64,000 nt of DNA from Streptomyces sp. NBC_00690 (lineage in GTDB: Bacteria > Actinomycetota > Actinomycetes > Streptomycetales > Streptomycetaceae). Positions 32,087-41,996 of this stretch are shown piece by piece. The stretch is taken from contig NZ_CP109009.1 in assembly GCF_036226685.1 (NCBI RefSeq), positions 7,901,501 to 7,965,500 of the forward strand, in the 5' to 3' direction. Position 1 is the stretch's first letter; the number at the start of each line of letters is the position of its first letter. Under the pieces are notes generated by a model. It did not search any database. It had not been told where the DNA came from and saw only the letters and a list, made by a program, of their open reading frames with translations. A program made the translations under genes and the position numbers.

Positions 32087-35000
32087 CGTTCCCGCTCCCG
32101 GCCGGGGCTCGGCGACTGTGGTTCCTTGAGGCGTTCGCCGATGGCGCACCCCTGCACAACAACCCGGCGGTGTTCCGGTTGGCCGGCCCCGTGTCGGTGG
32201 ACGCGCTCCAGCGCGCGGCGGATCTGGTGGTGGCCCGGCACCCGGTGCTGCGAACCACATTCGACGAGGTCGACGGCGAGCCGGTCGGACGGGTGGGACC
32301 GGTGGGCGCCGCAGATGTCGCGGTGCAGACGGTGCCATCCGCATCCGCATCCGCAGCCGCAGAGGCGTTCGCGGCGCAAGCCATACGGGAGCCGTTCGAT
32401 CTACGCACCGGGCCGTTGTTCCGGATCCGTCTGGGTCGGATCACACCGACCGACCACGTACTGGCGATCAACACGCATCACGCGGTCGTCGACGGCACGT
32501 CACTGTCGGTGCTGTGCGGGGAGATCAGCGCCCTGTACGCCGACCCGGCCCGGTCACTGCCGAATCCTGGAGCGCCACCGGACACCATCGACCACGACCC
32601 GTCGCGCCGGGTGTCCGATCTGGACGGTGCGCCGGACCTGCTCACCCTGCCCACCGACCGGCCCCGCCCGCGGATGCGCGCCTTCCGGGGAGAGTTGCGC
32701 CGCCACGCAGTCCCCGAGGGCCTCACCGCGAGGGTCGACGCGCTCGCCCGCACCACGCGCGCCACCCGGTTCGTCGTGCTGCAGGCCGCGTACGCCGCCA
32801 CGTTGGGCACGACGGCGGGTCAGGACGACCTAGTGGTCGCCACCTTGTGGTCCGGACGGCCGGGGCCGGAGTTCGCCGGCGTCGTCGGAATGTTCGTGAA
32901 CCCGGTGCCGTTGCGGGTGGGGATCGGCGGTGATCCGACGTTCCGCGAGCTGGTGGCCAGGGTCCGCCGCTCGGTCGCGGCGGGACTGGGCAGCGCGGCA
33001 GTCCCGTTCGACCGGATCGTCGAGGCGGTCGGCGCCTCCCGCGACCCGAGCCATGCGCCGCTGTGCCAGGCGCACCTCGTGATGCAGGACCCACCCGAGG
33101 TGGTGTTCCCCGGCGTGCGGGTCGACCGGATGCTGCCGGACACGGGCACGGCCGACGTCGACCTCAGTGTGATGGTGGAGTCCGGCGGCGCGGAGATGGC
33201 CGTGGTCACCGAGCACGACACGGATCTGTTCGACGGTGCGACGGTCGACGGTTTCGCCGGGCGGCTGTTGGCCTTGCTGGACCGTGCGTGTGTTGACCCC
33301 GATCGCCGGTTGTCGGCGTTGACGGCAGGGTCTTCGGTACCGGCTGCTTCGGTGGCCGGGCCGGCCGGTGCTCCGGCGCCGTCGACCGTGCTGGAGATGA
33401 TCCGGTTCGACGCGGACGGCCTCGCGGTGGGTGAGTTGTCCTACGCCGAGTTGGAGCGCCGTTCGGCGGCGCTGGCCTCGGTGTTGCGGGCGAAGGGCGC
33501 CGGGCCGGAGGCGTGGGTCGCGGTGGACCTGCCGCGCGGCACGGACCTGGTGGTGGCCATCCTCGGGATCTGGCGGGCGGGCGCGGTGTACGTGCCGGTG
33601 GAACCGTTGTGGCCCGAGCCGAGGCGCCGGGCCGTCACCGATGCCGCCCGCGTTGTGCTGACCGAGATCCCGGCCCTGCCGGAGGAGTTCGAGCGCGCCG
33701 ATCCCCACATCGCCCCCGAGTCACTGGCGTACGTGTTCCACACGTCCGGGTCGACCGGCCGCCCGAAGGCGGTGGGTGTGCCGCACCGCGCGGTGGCCGG
33801 GATGCTGGCCCGGTCGACGGCGTTGGTGGGACTGGGCGCCGGGGACGTGGTGGCGGCCATGGTCTCCCCGGCGTTCGACATCTCAGTGTGGGAACTCGTG
33901 GGGCCGCTGACGGTGGGCGCCCGGGTGGCGGCGATACCGTCGGAGATCGTGGTGGACGGTCCCGCGCTGGCGCGGCGTCTGATGGCCGAGGCGGTCACGG
34001 TCGTCCAGGTCACCCCGTCGGTGTGGGCGGTGCTGGCGGCGGCCGGGGGCGTGCCGGAGTGCGTGCGGGTCCGGGTGTCGATCGGGGAGGTGCTGACGCC
34101 GGAGCTGGCCGGGTCACTGGGCGGGGCCGAGCTGTGGAACACCTACGGCCCGACCGAGACGACGATCTGGTCGACCGCCGAGCAGGTGCACCAAGGCAGC
34201 CGGTTCGGCATCGGCGACCCGCTCGACGGCGTGGCCGCGTATCTGCTGAACGCGGGCCTGCGACCGGTTGACGACGATGTGGTCGGCGAGCTGTACCTGG
34301 GTGGTTTCCCGCTGGCGCGCGGCTATCTCGGCGCGCCCGGCCAGTCGGCGACGAGGTTCGTCGCCGACCCGTTCTCGCCGGTCCCCGGCGCGCGCATGTA
34401 CGCGACCGGCGACCTGGCGCGGCGCCGTCCGGGCGGTGTCCTGGAGTTCGTCGGGCGGGTGGACGCGCAGCTCAAGGTGCGTGGTCACCGGGTGGAACCG
34501 GCCGAGGTGGAGGCAGCGCTGCGAGCGGACCCGGAGGTCGCTGACGCCCGCGTGGCCGCTGACGGTGACCGCCTGGTGGCCTATGTGATCCCGATCGAAG
34601 GGCAGCCCCGCTGGCCGAGGGTGCGGGAGCGGCTGAGCCGTGTCCTTCCCGCCTACCTGGTGCCATCGGCGATGGTGTCCGTGGACGCGTTCCCCTTGAC
34701 CAGCTCCGGAAAGCTGAACGTACGCGCTCTGCCCCCACCGGCGGAGGATGCCGCCGCTCCCGATCCCCACCCGGGTCTGGAGACCACGATCGCGGAGATC
34801 TTCGCGCAGCTGCTGGCTCGCCCGGTGAACCGCGACGACGATTTCTTCCTGTCCGGCGGCCATTCCCTGGCGGCAGTGAAGGCCGTTGCCAAGATCCAGG
34901 CGTCGGTTGGCGTGGAGGTGCCGATCAGAACCCTGTTCGGCAACCCCACCGTCGCCGCCCTGGCCGCCGCGATCGATGCGGGCCAGAGCAATCCCGATAC

Positions 35001-38000
35001 TCCGGAGATCCTAGACAACTCAGATGTATCGGGGCCGGTGCCCGCTCCACCAGGACGGCTGTCCGGCCCGCAGCACGGACTGTGGATCATCCACCAGGCG
35101 GGCCAGGACAACGGCGCCTACGTCGTGCACGCTGCGTTCCGGTTGGAAGGTGCGCTCAATGAGGCCGACCTGCGCGCCAGGTTCGCCCACACCCTGGCCA
35201 GTCATCCCGTCCTGCGATCGGCGATCGTCGTCCATGACGACATCCCGCAGCTGAGCGCGGCGCCCTACCGGGACGAGTTGCTGGCGAGGGCCTGGCGCGC
35301 CACCGACCTGAGCGCTCACGCGGACCCGTGGCCAGAGGCCGAACGCCTGGCCGCCCGGGACGCCGACCACCCCTTCGACCTGACCCAGCGCCCGTTGGTG
35401 CGAGCGCACCTGATCAGAACCGCCCCCACGACCCATCTCCTGGCGATCACCGCTCACCACATCATCTGCGACGACACATCGATATCGATCCTGCTGACGA
35501 ACCTGACCACCGCGGATCCGGTCTCGTCGCTCCGGTCCGGTGTCATGGATGTCCAGGGGCCGAGGGCCGCACTCCGTACGAAGACCAGCGCACCGGGACT
35601 ACCCATCCCCGCGCCGCCAGCCGTGGGTCCACGGCAACGAACCACCGAATTCTGGGCTGAAACACTGCGCGACGCCCCGCCTGCCTCCGGACCCTCGCCG
35701 GACCACCCGTACGACACGGCCTGGGCCCCCACGTCGGACGGATCGCCGCACCCCGAATCCGGCCCGGCTCACCCCCGCCGCACGGGCGCTGTCGCCGGTG
35801 CCACCCACCGGTTCACCGTCCCGGCCGGGCTCGCCCGCCGCTTCGCCACCTGGTGCCGGGGCGAGCGGGCCACCACCTTCGCCGGTCTTCTCGCCGTCTT
35901 CGCCATCGTCTCCTCCACCCGGGACGGTGGTGACGACCTGGTCGTCGGCGCCCCGGTCAGCACCCGCCCGGCAGGGTGGGACGACGTGATCGGCATGTTC
36001 GTCACGACCCTCCCGCTCCGGCTCCGCACGAACCGTCGAGCCACCCCCCGCGACCTGCTCGCCGACGCCACCGGGGTGGTGGTCGACGCGATGGACCACG
36101 CCGATATCTCCCTGGCCGACATCCTCACCACGGTCCCCATCCCACGGCAGGGCCACCCCCTGTTCCGGACGATGCTGGTCCTCAACCGCGAGACGGCCCC
36201 CGTCACCTTCACCGGCCTGACCACAACGCCGCTGCCGATCGACCGCGCCACCAGCCGTTTCGACCTCACCCTCCACATCAGGGAACGCGAAGGCGACTGG
36301 CCCGCCCTCATCGACTACCGCACCGACCGGTACGAGGCGGACACGATCGCCAGGATCGCCGACCAGGTGCTGGCGGTCATGGAGGCCGTGGCCCGCCACC
36401 CCGGTCTTCCCCTGTCTCAACTGGACCTGCTGTCCTCGGCAGACAGCGCCGTCCACACCGCCCTCGACACCCGGTCCGATCCAGCTTCCCTCGGGGATGC
36501 GGACATGCCGCCCACCGGCGTGGCCGTCCACACTCGACCGGCCGCCACGACCGTGGTGGACCTGATCGCGGCCCGCACCGCCCGGACCCCTGACGCCACC
36601 GCCGTCCTCGACCTCGCCGCCACTCCCCTCACCTACCGCGACCTGGACCGCAGATCCTCAGCCGTCGCCCGCCACCTGCGCGAGGCCGGCATCCGGAGCG
36701 AAGACCCGGTCGCGATCACCATCCCGTCCAGCGCCGACGCGATCATCGCGATCCTCGGCGTGCTCAAGGCCGGCGGATGCTTCGTCCCTATCGACCCCGC
36801 CCAGCCGCCCTCTCGCCAACAGGCCCTGATCACCGCCAGCGGCGCGCGGACCGTCCTGACCCGCGACACACTCCCCGCCACCGGCCACCACGAACCCACG
36901 CCCATCCACCCGTCCCAACTCGCCTACGTCGTCCACACCTCCGGCTCCACCGGCGAACCCAAGGGCGTCGAAGTACAGCACGACACGCTCCTCAACCTCA
37001 CCACCGCTTTCATCGCCGAACACGGCCTCACCGCCGCGCACCGCCTCCTCATGGTCCCGCCCCCGCACTTTGACGCCGCGTTCGGCGACATCTTCCCGGT
37101 CCTCGCAGCCGGGGCCACCCTGGTCATCCACCCCGACCCGGGCGGCCTCACCGGAGGGGACCTCCTCAAGCTCTGCATCGAGCACCGACTGACCGCGGTG
37201 GACACGGCGGCTCCCCTCTGGCAGCGCTGGGTGGCCGATCTCGCCGGAGAACGCCTCCCGTTGGAGATCATGATGGTCGGCGGCGACATCGTCCCGGCGG
37301 CGACTGTCCGCGCGTGGGCGAAGCACGGAATTCCCCTCCACAACCACTACGGCCCGACGGAAGCCACCGTCTGCGCGACCAGCCATCGCACCGTCGACGG
37401 CCGCGAGCACCCCACCCGACTGCCGATCGGCCGCCCGCTGCCGAACGTCCGTGTCCACCTCCTCGACCGGACGCTGCGCCGGGTGCCCGTCGGTGTGGTC
37501 GGCGAGGTCTACATCGGAGGAATGGCGCCCGCCCGGGGGTATCGGGGAAACCCGGCCGCGACCGCCTCGGCGTTCTTCGCCGACCCGTACGGCGCCCACC
37601 CCGGCGCCCGCATGTACCGGACCGGCGACCTCGCGAGGCTGTACCCGCACGGCACGTTCGACTTCGTCGGCCGGGCCGACGACCAGGTCAAGATCCGCGG
37701 CAACCGGGTGGAGCCGGGGGAGGTGGCGGCCGTACTTGCCGCGCACCCGGCCGTCGCGGAGGCCGTGGTGGTGGCCAGGGGCGACCGCCTCATCGGCTAC
37801 GTCGGCGCCCCGACCTCGACCTCACCTACCCCGAACGCACCCGATCCGACCGCCCCCGACGCGCTGGTTGCCGTCCCGGACGTTCCCGGCCTGCGCGCCT
37901 TCTGCGCCGACCGACTGCCCGCGCATCTCGTGCCGGACACCGTGGTCATCCTCGACGCCCTTCCCACCACAAGCAACGGCAAGGTCGACAACACGGCCCT

Positions 38001-39411
38001 CCCCGAACCTCCCACCAAGCCCACCCACCTCACAGTCCCGGCGGATCCGCCTCGGACCGCCACTGAGCGAGCCGTCGCCGCCATCTGGGGCACCGTTCTC
38101 GACCAGTCCGACGTGGACCGCACCGCGGACTTCTTCGCCATCGGCGGGCACTCGCTCATCGCGGCCCACGTCCTCGCCGCCGTCCGCGACCGCCTCGGTG
38201 TCACGGTGCCGATGAGCACCCTGTTCACCGCCTCCACCGTGGCGGCGTTCGCGGCAGCCATCGATGACGGTGCCTCGGCGGACCTGCCCACGGTCGACCG
38301 GTTGCGCGCCGACGCCGTCCCCCCACCCGAAATCCGTCTCCGCACCGTCCACTCACCCCGCTCACCCCGCGTCCCCTCGGCCAGCACGCCGCGCCGGATC
38401 CTGCTCACCGGCGCCACCGGCTTCCTCGGCCGCCACCTCCTTGGCCAGCTCCTGGCCCGGACCGACGCCCGGATCCACTGCCTCGTCCGCCAGAGCTCGA
38501 TCGATCGGCTGCCGGTCACCGACCGCGTGATTCCGGTCCCCGGCGACCTGTCCGCACCCGGCCTCGGTCTGTCCACAGAGGACCACGACACCCTCACCAC
38601 CGTGGACGCGATCTACCACAACGCCGCCGTGCCGCACTTCGCCGCGCCCTACAGTGCCCTCAAAACCGCTCACGTCGACGCCACCGCCGCGATCCTGCGC
38701 CTGGCCGGCGACAGCAGCGCCCCGCTGCACCTGATCTCCACCCTCGGCGTTTTCCTCGGTGACGCCTACGACGGCCGTATCGTCACCGAGGCGGACGCTC
38801 CCACCGACCCGAGCGGCCTCACCAGCGGCTACGACCTCAGCAAATGGGTGGCCGACGCCATGGTCGCCGCCGCCCGCGGCCACGGCCTGACCGTCTCGAT
38901 CCACCGCATCGCGGCCATCGTCGGCGACACCGCCACCGGCGCCGCCGACCCGCGCTCCGCGTTCAGCCGCTGGCTCACCGGATGCATCGCCGCCGGCGCC
39001 GTCCCGGACACTGCCGAGGTGCTGGACATGGTGCCCGTGGACACGGTGGCCGCGGCGATCGTCGCGCTCTCACAGGCCCCGGACCACCTCTACCGGGACC
39101 ACCACTACCACGGCGACGGCGGCCTCACCCGTGCCGCCCTCGCCGCTGCCCTCACCTCGGCCGGTCACCCGACCGAGGTGGTGCCGTACGACCGATGGCG
39201 GGAGCGGATGCTCGCCGACCCGGCCGGGCCTTTCGCCCCGCTCGCCTTCTCCCTGCCCGAACGCCCCCGCCCGCACCCGCGGTTCGACTGCTCCCGCACC
39301 TGGGCCGCTGCGGCCGAGGCGGGGGTGGGGTTCCCCCCGGCCAACGAGCGAATGCTGCGCAGGCACCTGGACTTCCTCACCGGTGTCGGCACGCTTTCCG
39401 GAAGTGGATGA
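32083..39411 (+). CDS. Two-module NRPS with reductive release: C-A-T-C-A-T-Re
   Basis: A 2442-residue peptide synthetase. Order with rough residues: C1 (1-420, HHAVVDG at 131), A1 (440-880, HTSGSTGRPKA near 552), T1 (GGHSL near 924), C2 (985-1450, with HHIICDD near 1124 instead of HHxxxDG), A2 (1490-1960, HTSGSTGEPKG near 1617), T2 (GGHSL near 2020), and a thioester reductase (2105-2430, TGATGFLG, catalytic Tyr/Lys in SGYDLSKW near 2247). No epimerase or thioesterase. My pocket reading for A1, D-I-W-Q-V-I-T-I-W-K, partly resembles the glycine code; A2, D-A-G-D-M-V-H-V-C-K, is unassigned. With the A-T protein it should make a tripeptide released as aldehyde, alcohol or imine. ATG 32083 follows GGGGAG. 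Confidence 0.95.
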   Translation: MTFPLPAGARRLWFLEAFADGAPLHNNPAVFRLAGPVSVDALQRAADLVVARHPVLRTTFDEVDGEPVGRVGPVGAADVAVQTVPSASASAAAEAFAAQAIREPFDLRTGPLFRIRLGRITPTDHVLAINTHHAVVDGTSLSVLCGEISALYADPARSLPNPGAPPDTIDHDPSRRVSDLDGAPDLLTLPTDRPRPRMRAFRGELRRHAVPEGLTARVDALARTTRATRFVVLQAAYAATLGTTAGQDDLVVATLWSGRPGPEFAGVVGMFVNPVPLRVGIGGDPTFRELVARVRRSVAAGLGSAAVPFDRIVEAVGASRDPSHAPLCQAHLVMQDPPEVVFPGVRVDRMLPDTGTADVDLSVMVESGGAEMAVVTEHDTDLFDGATVDGFAGRLLALLDRACVDPDRRLSALTAGSSVPAASVAGPAGAPAPSTVLEMIRFDADGLAVGELSYAELERRSAALASVLRAKGAGPEAWVAVDLPRGTDLVVAILGIWRAGAVYVPVEPLWPEPRRRAVTDAARVVLTEIPALPEEFERADPHIAPESLAYVFHTSGSTGRPKAVGVPHRAVAGMLARSTALVGLGAGDVVAAMVSPAFDISVWELVGPLTVGARVAAIPSEIVVDGPALARRLMAEAVTVVQVTPSVWAVLAAAGGVPECVRVRVSIGEVLTPELAGSLGGAELWNTYGPTETTIWSTAEQVHQGSRFGIGDPLDGVAAYLLNAGLRPVDDDVVGELYLGGFPLARGYLGAPGQSATRFVADPFSPVPGARMYATGDLARRRPGGVLEFVGRVDAQLKVRGHRVEPAEVEAALRADPEVADARVAADGDRLVAYVIPIEGQPRWPRVRERLSRVLPAYLVPSAMVSVDAFPLTSSGKLNVRALPPPAEDAAAPDPHPGLETTIAEIFAQLLARPVNRDDDFFLSGGHSLAAVKAVAKIQASVGVEVPIRTLFGNPTVAALAAAIDAGQSNPDTPEILDNSDVSGPVPAPPGRLSGPQHGLWIIHQAGQDNGAYVVHAAFRLEGALNEADLRARFAHTLASHPVLRSAIVVHDDIPQLSAAPYRDELLARAWRATDLSAHADPWPEAERLAARDADHPFDLTQRPLVRAHLIRTAPTTHLLAITAHHIICDDTSISILLTNLTTADPVSSLRSGVMDVQGPRAALRTKTSAPGLPIPAPPAVGPRQRTTEFWAETLRDAPPASGPSPDHPYDTAWAPTSDGSPHPESGPAHPRRTGAVAGATHRFTVPAGLARRFATWCRGERATTFAGLLAVFAIVSSTRDGGDDLVVGAPVSTRPAGWDDVIGMFVTTLPLRLRTNRRATPRDLLADATGVVVDAMDHADISLADILTTVPIPRQGHPLFRTMLVLNRETAPVTFTGLTTTPLPIDRATSRFDLTLHIREREGDWPALIDYRTDRYEADTIARIADQVLAVMEAVARHPGLPLSQLDLLSSADSAVHTALDTRSDPASLGDADMPPTGVAVHTRPAATTVVDLIAARTARTPDATAVLDLAATPLTYRDLDRRSSAVARHLREAGIRSEDPVAITIPSSADAIIAILGVLKAGGCFVPIDPAQPPSRQQALITASGARTVLTRDTLPATGHHEPTPIHPSQLAYVVHTSGSTGEPKGVEVQHDTLLNLTTAFIAEHGLTAAHRLLMVPPPHFDAAFGDIFPVLAAGATLVIHPDPGGLTGGDLLKLCIEHRLTAVDTAAPLWQRWVADLAGERLPLEIMMVGGDIVPAATVRAWAKHGIPLHNHYGPTEATVCATSHRTVDGREHPTRLPIGRPLPNVRVHLLDRTLRRVPVGVVGEVYIGGMAPARGYRGNPAATASAFFADPYGAHPGARMYRTGDLARLYPHGTFDFVGRADDQVKIRGNRVEPGEVAAVLAAHPAVAEAVVVARGDRLIGYVGAPTSTSPTPNAPDPTAPDALVAVPDVPGLRAFCADRLPAHLVPDTVVILDALPTTSNGKVDNTALPEPPTKPTHLTVPADPPRTATERAVAAIWGTVLDQSDVDRTADFFAIGGHSLIAAHVLAAVRDRLGVTVPMSTLFTASTVAAFAAAIDDGASADLPTVDRLRADAVPPPEIRLRTVHSPRSPRVPSASTPRRILLTGATGFLGRHLLGQLLARTDARIHCLVRQSSIDRLPVTDRVIPVPGDLSAPGLGLSTEDHDTLTTVDAIYHNAAVPHFAAPYSALKTAHVDATAAILRLAGDSSAPLHLISTLGVFLGDAYDGRIVTEADAPTDPSGLTSGYDLSKWVADAMVAAARGHGLTVSIHRIAAIVGDTATGAADPRSAFSRWLTGCIAAGAVPDTAEVLDMVPVDTVAAAIVALSQAPDHLYRDHHYHGDGGLTRAALAAALTSAGHPTEVVPYDRWRERMLADPAGPFAPLAFSLPERPRPHPRFDCSRTWAAAAEAGVGFPPANERMLRRHLDFLTGVGTLSGSG

Positions 39412-40394
39412 TCATGCCATTGCCCGAAGAATCCTCTGGTGTCCCTGCTCCGGTACTGGATCGGCTCGGCGCGGCCGGGTACCGCGCCATGATCGCCGGT
39501 GTCCGGCTCGGGGTGTTCACCGCGCTGGAAGCCGGCCCGCTGTCCGTCGAGGAGCTGGCCACCACGATCGACGGTGACCCGGCCGGGGTGCGCAGCCTGG
39601 TGAACGTCCTGGTGACCTTCGGCTACCTGCGGCGCGACGACAACGACGGGGTCACGATCGCCGCGGCGCCCGGCCCGGTGGACTCCGAACTGTTCTGGCA
39701 CGAGGTCCTGTTCGAGCACTGGGCCGACATCGAGGACACCATCCGTACCGGCACGCCCCGCCGCGGCTTCTACACCTGGCTGAGCGAGCGCCCCGCTTCC
39801 GGGGCCCGCCTGCGCCGGATGCTCGCCGGCGCCGCCGTGGACCTGGCCGATGACATCGCCGGCGCGCTGCCTCCTGCGGCGACCGTCCTGGACATCGGGG
39901 GTGGCCACGGCGACCACGCCGTCGAACTGTGTCGCCGCCGCCCGGACGTGCGGGTCACCGTCTTCGACCTGCCCGAGACGATCACGGCCCTCCGCGAAGA
40001 CGCCCCGTCGGACCGGGTGACGGCGCAGGCAGGTGACTACCTCACCGACGACCTGGGTTCCGGGTACGACCTGGTGCTGCTGTTCAACGTCCTGCACGGC
40101 CACCGGCCCGAGGAATGCCGCGAGCTGTTCCAGCGCGCGGCGAAATCGCTGTCCCCCACGGGAAGCATCGCCATCCTCGACCACGACCGGGAACCACCGG
40201 CCGGTCTTGGCCCGGCCGCGGCAGGGTACCTCGGCATGTTCGACCTGACCCTGTGGCAGGGCCACGGCGGCGGCGTGCACCGCTACACCGACCTCGCGGC
40301 ATGGCTGGGGGAGGCCGGGCTCACCGAGACCCGGGTCGCGCCGCTCGCCGGGTCCCCGCTGGAGAAGCTGCTGATCGCCGGTCGGCCGTCGTGA
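39408..40394 (+). CDS. SAM-dependent O-methyltransferase
   Basis: A 328-residue enzyme with an N-terminal winged-helix dimerisation domain (about 10-90, LGVFTALEAGPLSVEELA) and a C-terminal methyltransferase domain with motif I VLDIGGGHGDHAVELC (about 160-175). It resembles the small-molecule O-methyltransferases of antibiotic clusters. It is likely to methylate a phenolic or similar hydroxyl, perhaps one made by the flavin monooxygenase. The ATG at 39408 overlaps the NRPS stop; a second ATG at 39414 is an alternative. Confidence 0.88.
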   Translation: MIMPLPEESSGVPAPVLDRLGAAGYRAMIAGVRLGVFTALEAGPLSVEELATTIDGDPAGVRSLVNVLVTFGYLRRDDNDGVTIAAAPGPVDSELFWHEVLFEHWADIEDTIRTGTPRRGFYTWLSERPASGARLRRMLAGAAVDLADDIAGALPPAATVLDIGGGHGDHAVELCRRRPDVRVTVFDLPETITALREDAPSDRVTAQAGDYLTDDLGSGYDLVLLFNVLHGHRPEECRELFQRAAKSLSPTGSIAILDHDREPPAGLGPAAAGYLGMFDLTLWQGHGGGVHRYTDLAAWLGEAGLTETRVAPLAGSPLEKLLIAGRPS

Positions 40395-41572
40395 CCGCCG
40401 ACCCGTACCCGGGCTACGCCTGGTTGCGCGAGAACGACCCGGTCTGCCCCGTCGACGACCCGCACCTCCCGGGCCGGATGTGGCTGGTGACCCGGTACGA
40501 CGACGTCCGCGCCTGCCTGGCGGACCGCCGTCTGGGCAACTGCGCCCCGGTCAACCCCGACCCGCACCCACCCGGTCTGTCCAATCTGGACGATCCCGAA
40601 CACGCCAGGCTGCGCCGGCTCATCGCCGCGGCGTTCACCCCCGCCGCAGTGTCACGCCTGCGCGGTCGCATCGCCCGGACCTGCGCGCACGCCGTCGATT
40701 CGTTCGCCGGGCGGGGGCACGCGGACCTCGTCGCCGAGTACACCCGGGAGCTCCCGGTCGCCGTCGTGCACGACCTGCTCGGCATCCCGAAATCCGAGCG
40801 TGCGCCCGCCGCCGACGTGCTGGACATGTGGTACCGCGGGAAGTTCCAGCAGCCGCGTGACGAGGTGAAGTTGGCCGAGGTGTGGGACTACGTCCGGCGG
40901 CTGGCGGCCTACAAACGATCGCACCCGGGGGACGACCTGCCGACGAGGTTGATCGAGTCGGGCGCGCTGACCGGGGACGAGCTGGAGGTGATGGTCATGA
41001 CGTTGATCGGCGCAGGTCACATCACCACGATCCAGTTGCTCGGTACCACCATCCTGCGCCTGCTTGACGATCCCGGTCAGCGAGCTGCCCTGCTCGGCGG
41101 CGACATCGACTGGTCCCAGGCGATCAACGAACTGCTGCGCCTGGACTCGCCGGATCACGTGGCGGAGTACCGGTACGCGGGCGAGGACATGACGATCGGG
41201 GACGCGCGCGTGGGAAAGGGCGATGTGGTGCTGCTGTCGCTGGCGGCGGCGAACCACGACCCGAACCGCTTCCCCGACCCCGGCGCCCTGAACCTCACCC
41301 GTGATGCCCGCCCGCACCTGGCGTTCGGCCACGGCCCGCACGCCTGCGTCGGCAGCCATCTGGTGAAGCTGGAGACGGAGATCGCGATCACCACCTTGTT
41401 CGGCCGCCTGCCGGATCTGACCCTGGACATCCCGAACAGCGAGGTCGACTGGGGCTACGCCCCGACGTTCCGCGGCCCCCGGGCCCTCCCGGTCACCTTC
41501 ACCCCCCAGGAGCCGACAACCTCGTCTTCGCTGGGGAACGCGACGGACCAGCGGAACTTGACTAGGCAGTAG
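40391..41572 (+). CDS. Cytochrome P450
   Basis: A 393-residue bacterial P450. The heme loop is FGHGPHACVGSHLVKLE (Cys about residue 320), the I-helix oxygen site is LIGAGHITTIQ (about 210), and the ExxR is in NELLRLDSP. It starts with the GTG at 40391, overlapping the methyltransferase stop, and begins directly at the first conserved helix (PYPGYAWLRE), so it is slightly short at the N-terminus. It should hydroxylate, cross-link or otherwise oxidise the peptide, with ferredoxin and reductase supplied from elsewhere. It is the last gene of the rightward operon. Confidence 0.92.
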   Translation: MTADPYPGYAWLRENDPVCPVDDPHLPGRMWLVTRYDDVRACLADRRLGNCAPVNPDPHPPGLSNLDDPEHARLRRLIAAAFTPAAVSRLRGRIARTCAHAVDSFAGRGHADLVAEYTRELPVAVVHDLLGIPKSERAPAADVLDMWYRGKFQQPRDEVKLAEVWDYVRRLAAYKRSHPGDDLPTRLIESGALTGDELEVMVMTLIGAGHITTIQLLGTTILRLLDDPGQRAALLGGDIDWSQAINELLRLDSPDHVAEYRYAGEDMTIGDARVGKGDVVLLSLAAANHDPNRFPDPGALNLTRDARPHLAFGHGPHACVGSHLVKLETEIAITTLFGRLPDLTLDIPNSEVDWGYAPTFRGPRALPVTFTPQEPTTSSSLGNATDQRNLTRQ

Positions 41573-41996
41573 GTCTCTCCAGGTCTATCCGGAGTGGGCG
41601 GGCGGGCTGATGGACGAGCATCCGCGACTGGATCGACACCTCGGCGCGGGTGGAGCGGTCTCAGTGGACCGAACCGCGAGTGACCTGCGTCGTCGACGAC
41701 TTCACCTGCGACGGCGGCCACGCCGTACATGAGCACCGACACAGCATCGAGCTGGTCCGCCAACCGGTTCTCTTTCCTCCGGTGCGAACCGCACCATGTC
41801 GAGCACCGGGCCCCTGACCGTAGGACAGCAGCTGACGAGCCATCAACAGAACTGTGCCGTGGTTGCGTCGGTGATACAGAACTGATGGGAGGCCGAAGTC
41901 GTATCCGTGCGTGGCGGCTACACACGCTGTCCACAGTGGGAAGGTCCGCGGACGTCGTGGATTCCTCACCTTCCTCTCGCACGGAGGTTTCTTCTC
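41573..41996. other. 424-base intergenic region, no gene recognised
   Basis: Between the P450 and the frameshifted hydrolase gene. Open frames on the minus strand here show no family I recognise. No clear terminator follows the P450. A GGAGG ribosome site for the hydrolase lies at 41983-41987. Confidence 0.4.

Noticed and set aside
28549..39411. Assignment as a pyrrolobenzodiazepine cluster (A-T, C-A-T-Re, KMO-like flavoprotein).
   Set aside because: There is one module too many, no kynureninase, tryptophan dioxygenase or alkyl-proline genes, and the sulfotransferases and radical SAM enzymes do not fit that pathway.
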